This document shows positions 1 through 17,658 of a stretch of DNA of 64,000 bases, one piece after another. Location: contig OZ037770.1 of assembly GCA_964035545.1 (NCBI GenBank), forward strand, positions 14,158,642 to 14,222,641, written 5' to 3'. Position 1 is the stretch's first letter. The number at the start of each line of letters is the position of its first letter. The notes beneath the pieces are model-generated. The model made no database searches and was not told the origin of the DNA. It saw only the letters and a program-made list of their open reading frames with translations. Position numbers and translations under genes: made by a program. The stretch is from Bugula neritina (Eukaryota > Bryozoa > Gymnolaemata > Cheilostomatida > Bugulidae).

Positions 1-1721
1 ATTGGCCAATTCAAAGATGATTTCAATTTATTTTAAGGAGTTAGTAGGTGTATGGTATATACGCATAAATTATATTTTATATATAAGGAAAATTGAATTA
101 TATTGTAGTTTATATAAATTGCATAAAAATATTTAATATTATGCGGCTTAAATTATTGTAATTTACATTATGAAACTGCTGTGTAAATTCTCAATATATT
201 TGTTATATAGTTTTTGAGCACAATGTTTTGCTAAAATCAGATATTAAATTGCTAATTAATGGTATATGGTATATTATAGTGGTATATTTATTGTGTTCAA
301 TTATTGCTAATTAAACGAAAGAATCACATTCTCAGTCAAAATGTGTATTTGCTATTTTTGATAATAATAAATTAATCTATAATTCTTCAGCTCCATGCTC
401 TATAATATATTGCTAAAATAAATTGGATGATAAAAAGGTTCACTGTGATTTAAATAAAATGTTTGTCTATAGCAAGCGAACTCTGTTTAAAACTCATTTC
501 TGAATTTTATTAGACAATATTATAGCAAGTTGAAAGCAATGCTTTATTGCATAATATGCATCATGCGATATTTCTACTAGGAGTTATCTTCTATATCTAT
601 GTTTAAAAAAGAAAGAAATATTATTTCACTAAATACTATTAGTGTGCATTGAAGACAAATCTGAATAGTGTGAAAGAATTGTTTTGTAAAATTCCATCGT
701 TAAAATAAGACAACACTAAATAGTAGTACGTAAATATTTAGCTTAGGACGTATTGGGTTGCTAAAATAATAATTAATAATCAATGCTATGATGACATATG
801 CTAAAAGCAGAAATTAAATAAATGTGCCTAAATTATGTAACCCACTCATGTCAATGAATAAACTAAGACAGGAAGTTTATTTGAATGTGTAATAGGCTGT
901 CAATGTGGAAGAGTTTCCAGGTCATTATTTTCAGGTTGTTCAGTTGCAAAATTTGGAGTTATCTGCTCAAATAAAACGTATGATTGAGTAGGTAATAAAG
1001 TAGTTGCTGATAACCATTCTAACACAATCTTTATTCAATTTAGCACACAACACTCTATAATCAAAAAAGGACTTTAGAGTAATACATGTATACAAAGGCA
1101 ATGAGTAAGATCTAAATGAGCAGAAAAAAAGCAAAAAAATGATCAAAGCACATTTTATCCCTTGGTGATAAAATCGTTAAGACTGTTATTTCAATAGCAA
1201 GCAATTTAGAGCTGTCCAATTTAAAATATCTTCACAAATATCAGAAAAACAAACTAATTACATTTTATAATATACATGAACCGTATAACTCTCACAGTTT
1301 AAATATTTTCCATAAATCTCACACATTAATCTATATCAAAAAAACAAAAACATATTTAATTATTATACCACCATGCAATAAAAGTAGATATTTTAAACAG
1401 CAAAACATGTTTAAAGCAAGAAAGCTTTTACTGCATGGAGCTTACAAATTACAATTTTTTATATTTTAAACTTTTTTTAATTATAAAATGCATGACAAGG
1501 CATATATCCTAGCACATTATGAGAACAGAAGTTGAAAGAAGTAAAACAATTTTTTAAAAACTTACCAATTAAGGTGTTTAAAGAATAAAGTTTTTGCACA
1601 GCAAGTTTTGAACAGTTTAAGCAATGAAAATGTGTGAAACTTTGTAAAAATTTAGTTCTTAAATTATAGTTATTATAAAAAAACTTTCAATTTCTTATAA
1701 ATTACTCTCGTATTTTAAAAT
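1..1721. other. AT-rich intergenic stretch 3' of lectin copy 1
   Basis: No coding exon, RNA gene or mobile element was recognised. Positions about 720-1200 are recognisably related to about 10900-11450, sharing blocks such as GAGTTTCCAGGTCATT (around 911 and 11152). Positions about 1400-1620 resemble the 3' flanks of copies 2 and 4. The stretch is therefore the 3' flank of the ancestral lectin gene unit rather than unique DNA. Confidence 0.5.
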
Positions 1722-3765
<2,044 letters not shown>

Positions 3766-4110
3766 AAATAACTTTACATAAGTTTTAGAAGTAATTTGAA
3801 AATGCTCTGCATAAAAAAATCAATAACAGAAATGTTAATAGCTTGGGAAAAGTAAACCAAGCTGTACATTATATAATATTATACATTATGAAAATGTGTT
3901 TCTTTGATTTAAGCTTGGAAGACCATTAAAGTAATTACAATTTCATGAGACTAGGACATCGCACTTTGCACATAAAATATCTTAAGCTCTAGATTTGCAA
4001 TGAAATTCTAATTCTGTTAACAGAACTTTTGACCAATTGTAAAAAAAATCTAATGAATACAATTGCAGAGTTTTGCCTAACACCGCTTTTTCACAAACGT
4101 AGATCTATAT

Positions 4111-4166
4111 GATGATGCGTTTCCTTAATAGTTTCAAGGATGAAACTATTAAGGAAACGCATCATC
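4111..4166. repeat. Perfect hairpin, 26-bp arms, 4-nt loop
   Basis: Left arm 4111-4136 and right arm 4141-4166 are exact reverse complements around AGGA. The homologous place in unit B (about 9385-9410) has only a single diverged copy of the left arm. Confidence 0.95.
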
Positions 4167-4208
4167 CTATACTATTTCATCCTATACTAATAGGATGAAA
4201 TAGTATAG
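4167..4208. repeat. Second perfect hairpin, 18-bp arms
   Basis: Left arm 4167-4184 and right arm 4191-4208 are exact reverse complements around TACTAA. It abuts the previous hairpin with no gap. Confidence 0.95.
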
Positions 4209-5131
4209 ATAGTTTTGTTCGCATGAACATACAGTTGGGGTTTCATTAGATAAAACTGTTTCCAAACATCAATGAACAATTCTTTTGCATAATCCAAAGC
4301 TTAGACACATATGTATAGATGTTTTTCAACAAAAATTTTTCATAGCATATTATAAAACAGTTATTTCATATATTATATCATAGGTCACTAAAACAACTAA
4401 TACATAACAATTTATTGCAGTAAAACATTAAAAACACTTGCTGATTAGGAAACAGTTTTTTATTGATTAATACAATATTATTTTCTGTAGACATAAACCT
4501 ATAGCAGGCAGTGACCAAGATAAATGGGATCATGCTATTTTGATAGCAGTTATACTTCGAATTGACACAAAACTTTCAGGGTACTCAAGTAAAACAGTCT
4601 TTTTCTTCGTAAATTGGACATGTTTAGGTATAATAAAAGAACATAAACTCTGGTATTAAAAATGTTTATTAGGAGAAAAGTTTAAATATAATTACTCATC
4701 TGCGATAATTTGCACAAATTTTTTTTACAAGAGTACCAGTTGCTATAACTTGGCTTGTCTGGATAACATTTTTTTTCACACACATATTTAGGAGTAGATA
4801 AGTGTTTTGAACATCAACACATGCTGAAAGCAAAATATCTTCTACTATGACAGGTTACAAATTACAATGTCTAAATATTTGTTTGCATTTTATCTTATAC
4901 ACGGTATGACATCCTAACACATTATGAGAACACAGTTTTAAGAAGATAAGACAACCTTCATCATCTCGGAGAAAAATCCTCAAAAAAGTGTTTAAGGGAG
5001 AAAAATTCTACAACAAAAAGTTTTAAGCAGTTCAAGCAATACAGATATATGTAAGACTTTTCAAATAAAGGTTATCACAGAAAATTATTGCAGAATGTTC
5101 CTTTAACTTCTTTTTCATGAAACATTTTTGT

Positions 5132-6837
5132 TTAATAGCCATGGACTTCAACTTCATACAAGTTTACTACAGTAGTTGCATTAAACAGAATCTGAACAAA
5201 TCGGCCTCTGATTGGTTGATCACATGTAATCAGAGTGTAGTATTGGTTGAGATAGCCATCAACATATTTACACAGAACTTCTCGGTTAGATCCAGTAAAC
5301 TCTATATCTTCCTCTACTATACTAACTGTTACTTCTGTGTTTACTGATCTCTGAAACCATGCTTTCCCTACAAAGTATGGCGCTCCTCTTATACATTGAA
5401 AAAGAGAGTGGAATAGCCAATACATAATAAACATAGTATTGAATAAAATTGCTATAAACTTATATATATATAACATGAAAGTAATAAAGCAAGCATATCT
5501 TACTATTTAGAATGTTCACAGCCCAAACGCAATGAGTCTCCAAAAGATCCACTCTCCACCAAGGTCTGTACTGTGTCTTGGAATGAGCCATTGAAATTTC
5601 AGGGTATGAGTCATTGTAAACACCATCTACAGCTAGCCCAGCTTCGCATACCAAGTGAAATGGTGTAACTTGGATAGAAACAATCTTTGCCGGTTTACCT
5701 GCGTAAATGACAAAACTTATATATGAAACAAATGCATGACTGTGATGCTTTCGGTGGTTATAAATAGCATTTGAATTGTGAGACTTCTGCATTGTTTATA
5801 TATCATATTACTAATGCTTTTTGAAATGAGATCGTTATCAATCATTAAAGTTAAATTTAATTCAAAAAATTCTCAGCAAAGAATCATAAAAGTAACAAAA
5901 TGTAGACTGAAAAAGTATTCAGATAAACGATAATGATACCTCTAGCTAAAACTTTACTCAATTTGGGTCTAGCATCTTTTGCCACGTAGAAATCATGCCC
6001 AGTTCTTCGTCCTTCAGAATATAGATTGAAGTCGACACAAGTTATATAATAACACTTCTTGGTTAGCCAATCATATGCAAGTCCTTGACAATCTTCCAAT
6101 TGGTTACATTGTAGAGCACAGTGACTGGTGGAGGGGAATGGCTCAGAGTCATGTGACGTCAGATCCGTTATAGAAGAGTTCTCAGGTAGAACGTAACTTG
6201 TGTAGATAACTGTTCGGTGGCCAGATATGATCAAAGGGAGTAGCCCACCAATGAGCACTCCTGAAACAAAATACAAGATATTTGTTGCATGTGATGCTAA
6301 TTTGTAACAAATAAAAACAGCTAGAACTAGTGTTTGTTTTCTTTTGCAAACTCGATTCTAAAGTTTCTAAAACACAACTGTAGCACGCTTTCGAAATGAG
6401 TGCAGTTACACCTGGTACCAAAGCCTGATTACATAATATGCTATATAAAAATTATTTTGTAGGTAAATTGTCACAAAAGACAAAAATTAAGACGGATAGA
6501 TCAATTAAAAAAGATTTATTAAAGTGAATACAAACTTACATGAGATCACTCCAGACTAATACATTTTACAAAGTTTATAAACATTATAATAAATAAGTTT
6601 GTCAAAATAATTTACATCTGTTTGATAAACATTCCATGATACCTGTAAGCACTCCTTTATTGTGAAGCACTCCTGATTCTTTGAGAACAAGGAATCAGGG
6701 GTATTGTATTGTATCTGATAACACAAGTCACCTGCCACTTTTATATTAAAATGCTTTAGAAAAACTTAAAAATATTGTGACTTACCATAAAGGTTTAATA
6801 CATTCATCACCTTGGACTTTGTAACCTCTTCTGCCAT
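5132..6837 (-). CDS. PAN/apple-like plus F-type-lectin-like secreted protein, copy 2
   Basis: Exons on the minus strand: 6837-6786, 6260-5940, 5698-5504 and 5367-5132. Phases are identical to copy 1; the product is 267 residues. The signal peptide spans exons 1-2 (MNVLNLYGVLIGGLLPLIIS if the inner ATG is used; an ATG ten codons upstream gives a longer leader). The PAN-like segment reads CALQCNQLEDCQG...KKC. The F-type/F5-8C-like domain has GKPA, AVDG, PWWRVDLL, a central NREVLCKYVDG stretch and the C-terminal LYEVEVHG. All exons are open and splice sites are consensus, so it looks functional. It is the 3' member of the pair that was later duplicated; its close homologue is copy 4 rather than copy 1. 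No RxDx4R/K motif of fucose-binding F-type lectins is intact. Confidence 0.75.
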
Positions 6838-7677
6838 ATATATTAGTTTATTTGAATTTTAAACGAGCTTTGAAGCCGCAATAGCATAGAAAAAATCAAT
6901 AGCTAATATATAATTGCGTAACAAAAGCGAACCACCTTTTCCAATTGATTTAGGTTCTAAACGGCAATAAATAAATTACACTGTTATAATACTATAGCTA
7001 GAACATTGAACTTTGCACATCAGAATATTAAGATATCTAAATTTGAAATGAAATTTAACTTATGTTTGAAATTTTGATGAGAAAGTTAAAGAGAATTGGC
7101 ACTAATATTATTTAAGTGGAACATTTTTGTCATCCTTTTATAATTACTATCGATTGTTTCTAAGAAATGCAAAAGAGAATAATAAAACCATAGTATAAAT
7201 TACCGCAGTATATATATAGGAATATATATTTATTATAATCTCAACAGATCTATATTAAACTCCAACAACTTTTCTAAGTAGTAAATGTATGTATAACAGC
7301 TATTTAATATATTTTATATAAGGCACAAAGCTTTTGATATGCTGTCAACCAAATTAAATTATTATTAAAAACATTTGCTGAGTAAGAAGTACTGTTTTTA
7401 TAATTGCTTGATATACACCATATCTTATCATCATTGATGAATTGGCATAAATTGTCACCAAAAAATTGCCTAATATTATCAAAACAAAGTGTCTCACTTG
7501 TATAGCATGCAGTATATGCTAGCAGCAATTGGTAAACTGCAAGGAATCCCTTTTCAGCTCATCTTGTTTGTGCACACAACTCCAGTTATTACAGCTTTAA
7601 ATTCATTATAACTATCAAACAACCCATTAAACAGATTAATTATGATATAAAAGTAGTTTGAAGCCAACACATCTTAC
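6838..7677. other. 5' flank of copy 2 up to the duplication junction
   Basis: Noncoding as far as can be told. It aligns with 15545-16393 upstream of copy 4. It contains a 74-codon minus-strand open frame (7304-7528) that is also open in the duplicate (see findings), and the tandem-duplication junction at 7644-7645. Confidence 0.5.
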
Positions 7678-9046
7678 TATTAGAATGTTCACAGCCCAGA
7701 CACAATGAGTCTCCAAAAGATCCACTCTCCACCAAGGTCTCAGCTGTAGTTCGGAATGAGCCATTGAATTCTCAGGATATGAGTCATTGTAAATACCGTC
7801 TACAGCTAGCCCAGCTTCGCATATCAAACCATAAGGTGTTACATAAATAGAAACCATCTTAGCTGGTTTACCTGCATAGGCAGCAGAGTTACACAATGGA
7901 TGTATAATGACTGTGATACTTTCTGTGGTTATAAATAACATAATTATTATTTGTGAGACTTTGACAGTGTTTATGTATTACTAGCTTTTTATTATAGAAA
8001 AAAACAACTTTTAACCAATAAAGTTAAATATTTATACATAAAATACTCAGTGCTAAATATGACAAAATATAAACTCCAGTATTAATATGCTAAACACTGA
8101 CTGTCATAATTACTTCTAGCTAAGAGTGTGTTCGATTTGGGTGTAGCATCTTTTGCCACGTAGAAATCATACCCATCTCCTCTTCCTTCAGAATACAGGT
8201 TCCTGTCAATGTACGTTTTCAGAGAGCACTTCTTGGTTGACCAATCAAATAAAAGTCCTTGACATTTTTCCATCCGGTTACATTGTGGAGCACAGTGACT
8301 GGTGGAGGGAGATGACTCTGAGTCATGTGACGTCAGATTTGTTATTGAAAGATCGAGTTCTCAGGTAGAAGATAACTTGTGTAGAGAACTGTTCGGTGGC
8401 CAGATATGAGCAGAGGAAGTAGCCCACCAGTGAACACTATATAATGAAGCAAAAACTATACATATTTAAGGAATCACTGACAATGATGCCAATTATTGTA
8501 GGAAATTGTAACAATTAATGGAATTATATTTTATTTTAGCTTTTTGTTTTTCTGCATTTAAATTTTTAACGTGCAGCCTTTCAAAATCAATACAGCTACA
8601 TCCGGTACCAAAACTGATTTACATATGTTAGACAGCAATTATTTTGTAGTTGAAAAACTTTACTAACTATGAAAAACTGCAAGATTAAAAAGAATTCGAT
8701 TCAATCACTAAAATATATCAGCAAAAACACAAATTTGCATTGTGTCACTTCAGACTAATGTTTTTCACTTCAATTACATATCAGAAATATAGAAAATAAA
8801 TTTGCTAACATAACTTAACCTATCACAATATCACGAATTGCAAAAGTTTTTATGACTGATGCTTGCCTCAAAACAAAATAAAACTACTATATTATTATAT
8901 TGACTTTGCTTGATCTCAAAATTTCTCATGAAACTACCTAGCATTATTATTTTGAAAAGCTTGATAGAAAATTAAAGAATAATATGTGTTTTACCCCAAA
9001 GTATGGATATCATATTCTTAGGATTCCGCCAGCTCTTCTGTTGCAT
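7678..9046 (-). pseudogene. Truncated lectin pseudogene, copy 3
   Basis: Remains of the PAN + F-type-lectin-like gene: exon 1 9046-8995 (open, with ATG and donor), exon 2 8436-8114 and exon 3 7871-7678. Exon 2 has a 5-nt insertion relative to copy 1 (around 8349), which shifts the frame before the PAN-like segment. Exon 3 has a 1-nt deletion near its donor. The C-terminal exon (about 236 nt in the other copies) is absent because the duplication breakpoint lies in the preceding intron: sequence beyond 7644 is the far flank of unit A. What is left would be a frameshifted, truncated PAN-like protein without a complete lectin fold. Clear pseudogene by loss of an exon plus two frameshifts. Confidence 0.85.
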
Positions 9047-10026
9047 AAATAACTTTATACATAAGTTTTAGAAGTAATTTGAAGATACTATGCATAAAAA
9101 AATTAATAACAAAAATGTTATAGCTGCTTGGGAAAAGTAAACCAAACTGTACAATATATAATAATAATATATACATTATGAAAATGGGTTTCTTTGACTT
9201 AAGCTTTGAAAACCATTAAAATAATTACAATGTCATAACATTAGGACATTGCACTTTGCACATACAATATCTTAAACTCTAGATTTGTTAACGGAGCTCT
9301 TGATAAACCACAAGGAAAAAATTTATTAAATACAATCACGGGTTTTGCCTAATACCGCTTTTTCACCAACGTAGATCTACATAATGATGCGTTTCATTAA
9401 TAGCTAGATTTAAATGGGTTTGTAAAACATTAAAGTATGGATAGTTTTGTGGTTGCAGTTTGCATAAACTACAGTTGGGGTTTCATTAGATGCAACTGTT
9501 CCCAAACACCAATGAAAAATTCATTTGCATAATTCAAAGCTTAGACACGGATGTATATAAGTGTTCTTCAAAAACAATTTTTTATAGCATATTATGCAAC
9601 AGTTTTTTCATATATTATATTATAGGTCACTAAAACGTTTAATACATAACAATTAATCGCAGTAAAATATTAAAAACATGCACTTGCTGATTAAGAAGCA
9701 GTTTTTTTATTGTTTGATAGAATATATTCTATAGACATAAATTCAGCAAGCACTGACTATAATGATTAATGGGATCATGCTATTTTGATATCCGTTATAT
9801 ATACTTCAAATTGATACAAAACGTTCAGGGTAAAGTCAAGTATAACAGTCTTTTGCTTTGTAAACTGGACATATGTTTAAGTATAATAAGTCAACATAAA
9901 CCCTGGTATTAAAAATGTTTATTAGGAGAAAAGTTTAAATATAATTACTTATCTGCAATAATTTGCACAAATTTTTTTTACAAAAGTACCAGTTGCTATA
10001 ATTTGGCTTGTCTGGATAACATTTTT
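9047..10026. other. Intergenic DNA of unit B
   Basis: Noncoding; aligns with 3766-4790 of unit A apart from small indels and the missing hairpins. No independent gene seen. Confidence 0.55.
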
Positions 10027-10345
10027 CTCTCACATGCGGCAGCACCCCATTCACGCAGCCTAAGTGCTTATCGAGCATAAGCCAGTGATTGGCACAACAA
10101 CCCACGCTGTGTACAAGAGGCTGGTGACGGTTTCACCCAAACATAAACGCTGACCATGTCGTCACTCCTGCCATCTACATCATTAACCTTTTGTGTGTTG
10201 GCATTAAAAGTTTGTCGTGCAGCAGAAGCATTAAAAAATCTGAATCTTCTTTGACATCTATAACAAACTTGCTGGAGTGATTCTTTCCTTCTCTGCAACT
10301 TTTTTGATTGTTCTGTGGTTTTCCCTACAATCCTATTGCTGCTCA
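10027..10345 (-). mobile_element. GC-richer fragment, possible piece of a mobile element
   Basis: This fragment stands out from the AT-rich surroundings in composition. The minus strand is open for about 90 codons up to the (TA)n tract, with a [11 protein letters not shown] stretch in a basic context and Cys spacing C-x2-C. The unit A counterpart lacks it entirely. No start codon belongs to it, no terminal repeats were seen, and the family was not recognised. It is most likely a fragment of a transposable element, but this is a guess from composition and position. Confidence 0.3.
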
Positions 10346-10350
10346 ACTTT

Positions 10351-10632
<282 letters not shown>

Positions 10633-10642
10633 GTTCTATAAA

Positions 10643-10677
10643 ACATTCTATAACTAACAACGCTAGTTATAGAATGT
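10643..10677. repeat. Hairpin with 14-bp arms
   Basis: ACATTCTATAACTA at 10643-10656 is matched by its exact reverse complement at 10664-10677 around ACAACGC. It sits just after the (TA)n tract. Confidence 0.85.

Positions 10678-13566
<2,889 letters not shown>

Positions 13567-13605
<39 letters not shown>
13567..13605. repeat. Short (TA)n tract right of the transposon
   Basis: Continuation of the TA repeat on the other side of the Tc1-like element, consistent with insertion inside a pre-existing TA microsatellite. Confidence 0.9.
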
Positions 13606-13608
<3 letters not shown>

Positions 13609-13979
13609 GGAGTAAATAAGTGTTTGGAACATCAACACATGCGGAAAGCAAAATATCTTCTACTATGACAAGTTACAAATTACAAATTATAATGTTTTAA
13701 TATTTGTTTGCATTTTATCTTATACAGGATATGACATCCTAACACATTATGAGAACAGAGTTTTGAAAAAGTAAGACAACTTTTATCATCCAGTCAGAGA
13801 AAAATGATCAAAGAAAGTGTTTAAGGGATAAAAATTTCTATAACAAAACATTTTTTGAACAGTTCGAGCAATGCAGATATAATTTTTAAATAATTAGTTT
13901 TCAAAAGGAAGTTATCACAGAACATTATTGTATAATATTTCTTCAAATTCTTTTTTATGAAACATTTCTGTTCTGAAAT

Positions 13980-15544
13980 TTAATAGCCATGGACTTCAAC
14001 TTCATACAAGTTCACAACAGTAGTTGCATTAAACAGAATCTGAACAAAGCGGCCTCTGATTGGTTGATCACATGTAACCAGAGTGTAGTATCTGTTGAGA
14101 TAACCATCAACATATTTACACAGAACTTCTCTGTTAGATCCAGTAAACTCCATATCTCCCTCTACCATAGCAACTGTTACTTCTGTGTTGACTGATCTCT
14201 TATACCATGTTTTTCCTACAGAAAGTGGAAATTATTTGGTATATATTGAAAAAGAGAGTGGGATAGGCAATACATAACAAACAAAGTATAAAATAAAATT
14301 GCTGTAAAGTTATATATTATGAAAAGGAAAAAAGCAAACACATCTTACTATTAAGAATGTTCACAGCCCAGATAAAATGAGTCTTCAGAAGATCCACTCT
14401 CCACCAAGGTCTGAACTGTGTCTTGGAATGAGCCATTGAAATCTCAGGGTATGAGTCATTGTAAATTCCGTCTACAGCTAGCCCAGCTTCGCATACCAAA
14501 CCATAAGGTGTAAGAAGAATAGAGACCATTTTAGTTGGTTTACCTGCGTAAATGACAAAATTACGCAGTAAATGTGTAATGACTGTGTTAACTTGTGAAG
14601 TTATATGCAACACATTTTTGTGAAACTTTGACAGTGTTTATATTTTATCAACTTTTTATAAAAAAAGACAATTTTTAATTATTAAAGTAAAATATTGCTC
14701 AAAACATTCAGTGCTAAAATGATAAAATACAAGCTACTGCATGGTTATGCTAAACCCTAATTTTTTATAGATACCTCTAGCTAAGAGTTTGTTCGATTTA
14801 GGTCTAGCATCTTTTGCCACGTAGAAATCATATCCATCTCCTCTTCCTTTAGAATACAGGTTCCTGTCAATGTACGTTTTCAGAGAGCACTTCTTGGTTA
14901 ACCAATAAAATACAAGTCCCTGACATTCTTTTATCTCGTTACATCGTAGAGCACAGTGGCTAGTGGTGGGGGATAACTCAGAGTCATTTGACGTTACATC
15001 CGTTAATGAAGAGTTTTCAGGTAGAACGTAACTTGTGTAGAAAACATTTTGGTCGCCAGATATGATCAAAGGAAGTAGCCCACCAATAAGCACTACTAAA
15101 ACAAAAAACATACGTATCTAAAAAGTTGTTGCATGTGATGCTATAAATTGTAACAAGCAAGAACTAATTTTTGTTTTCTTCTGCACTTTCAAATCTAAAG
15201 TTTTTAAAACGTAACAGCTGTAGTTAAAAGATTACAGAAACGAAAAACTAAACCAATCATTTGATCACATAAAAATTTTATAAAATAAGTGCAAACCTAC
15301 ATTAGATGACCTCAGACAAATTTGTTTAGAAAAAATTATAAATATATAAAGAATGTATAGGTTTGCCAAAATAATGTATATCAGCTTGCTAAGAATTTCA
15401 TGTATAAAGCATGCACTGCCGTAATGTGAAGCCATTCTGATAGCAAATTTTTGAGAAAAGAACAAAAATTATTTTATACTGTATTGTATTTGATAGAAAA
15501 ACTTACAGATACTGTAACTTACCATAAATGTTTAATACGTTCAT
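13980..15544 (-). CDS. PAN/apple-like plus F-type-lectin-like secreted protein, copy 4
   Basis: Exons on the minus strand: 15544-15523, 15095-14775, 14543-14349 and 14215-13980. Phases match copy 2, giving 257 residues from the inner ATG. The signal peptide is MNVLNIYVVLIGGLLPLIIS. The upstream in-frame ATG used in the model of copy 2 is ACG here (15574-15572), so only the inner start can serve, which supports that start for the family. The PAN-like segment is CALRCNEIKECQG...KKC; the lectin fold has GKPT, AVDG, PWWRVDLL, NREVLCKYVDG and LYEVEVHG. All exons are open and splice sites are consensus. It is the block-duplicate of copy 2, with a handful of substitutions per exon. Confidence 0.75.
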
Positions 15545-17658
15545 CGCCTTGGATTTTGTAAGCTCGTCTGCCGTATAAATTAGCTTATTTGAATTTTAAA
15601 AGCACTTTGGAGCTGCTATAGCATAGAAAAAATCAATATCTAATATATTGCTTAGCTAAAGCAAACCACCTTATTTGCTATATTTTTCTTTGATTTAGAT
15701 TCTAAACAGCAATATAGATAAATTAAACCATTATAATACTATAAGAACATTGAACCCTGCACAAAAGAACATATTATTTAAAGATCTAAATTTGAAACGC
15801 AATCAATTAATTTGTGTTTAAACTTGTGATGAGAAAGTTGAAAATAGTTGGCAGTAATATTATTCAAATAGAAATATTTTGTCACACTTTTTAACTATCT
15901 TGCTTCGGAGAAATGTAAAAGAGAATAATAAAAGTATAGTCAAATTTTTATAGTAGGTTATCAGAGTAGAAATATATATTTATTATAATCTTAACAGATC
16001 TATTAAACTCTAACAATTTTTGTAAGTAGTAAATGTATGTATAACAGCTATTTAATATATTCTATATAAGGCACAAAGCTTTTGATATGCTGTCAACCAG
16101 AGTAAATTATTATTAAAAACATTTGCCGAGTAAGAAATATTGTGTTTAAAATTGCTTGATATACACCATATCTTATCATCATTGATGAATTGGTATAAAT
16201 TGTCACCAAAAAATTGCTTAATATTATCAAAACAAAGTGTCTCACTTGTATAGTATGCAGTATATGCTAGCAGCAATTGGTAAACTGCGGGGAATCCCTT
16301 TTCAGCTCATCGTGTTTGTGCACATAACTCCAGTTATTACAGCTTTAAATTCATTATAACTATCAAACAACCCATTAAACAGATTAATTATGAGATTTTA
16401 TGTTATTTCGCATAAACATCTCATCAGCATTTCACAATAACATCCTAATCAGGTACCTATTCACTAGATTATAAGGCATTGTGGGTATTTCTTATTGCTT
16501 AGCATGATAAATATGTTTAAAGGTGCCCACCTGGGTCCACCATATCAGAAGCAGTGATATATACAACCGGTCTTGCAACTAAATTTATTCAGTAAAAGAA
16601 ATTTTACTGTAAGCAGACAAATAGTATTTTAATAAATAAAATTGTATGATAAACCTGCATAGTTTTCCAAATTTTTTTTTCATTCATATTTTTATGATTG
16701 CATGTGGTTCAGAATTAAAAAATATATCCTTATTTAAATTAGGCTTCCAATATTTTATTTGGTTGAATAAAATCATAAAGCATTCTCTCTATTCAACTTG
16801 CCAACTATGAAAAAGATTATTTATTAATCTGAACATAAAACTCCTATTAAACATTTATAGCTGTCACCAATACTACAACCATAACTAATCATCCAGATTA
16901 TGGTAACAACCATTAACAGGAAAAGCTACACGGTTGAGCGGTTACCACACTCAATGAGTCAGTTCTTACCAGATTGTATCAGTGACTACCCACAGGTGAA
17001 GGGTAGTAACCAACTTGTGGGACGTATAGGTTAGTTGTTTATGTTTGTGTTGTTATTGGGATTACACATATAATTAAGTTAACTCACACACAGAGGAGGT
17101 AAACAACATTGTCTGATATTGGCTACTGTAATCAGGTATATTAAACAGTTTTATATATAACACTACTCTTGTAGAATGATGTATGTATTTTGCTTGTATG
17201 TATCTTGTAAATTCACCAAATGTATATATAACATTATAGCTACAGTATAGGAATACTTGTTAAATGGTAATAAGCTATGTTTTGTTTACATTGTTTACGT
17301 TGTGATAAATCATTAAATGCAATTACATGTCTTCAGACTGATTAGGTTTAGTGAGAATGATTCTTAGACTTTATGATTGTGTTATAGTACACTACTATAG
17401 CACATACTTAAAATAGTCTATCTCCAATAATAACTTGACCAATAACTACTACGTTGCTTTTATACCTTCACGATTAAACCTAATGTCTGCTGTTGATTAA
17501 AATCAATTTATTCCGAGTAGTCATCACCCTAAAAGTCTTGATCTATATAAATTTTAGCTATTCAAGTAAAGTATCAGACTTTGAGTAGTCTTTTTCAATA
17601 ATTGTTGTGTCACAGCTTAAATTATCAGCAACAATTAATTTTTTTCAGATTCTGTATA
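15545..17658. other. Intergenic DNA between lectin cluster and SUEL receptor
   Basis: To 16393 it duplicates 6838-7645, including the 74-codon open frame (16052-16276 here). From 16394 to 17658 it is unique AT-rich DNA in which I see no exon, tRNA or repeat. It must hold the promoter of the plus-strand receptor, but no TATA-like element can be assigned with confidence. Confidence 0.5.

Larger units (their letters stand above)
3766..5131. other. Intergenic DNA between lectin copies 1 and 2
   Basis: Noncoding. Most of it (to about 4790) aligns with 9047-10025 in unit B. It contains two adjacent perfect hairpins at 4111-4208 that unit B lacks. From about 4790 it aligns instead with 13604 onward, so unit B carries 3.6 kb between these two points that unit A does not have. 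Confidence 0.6.
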
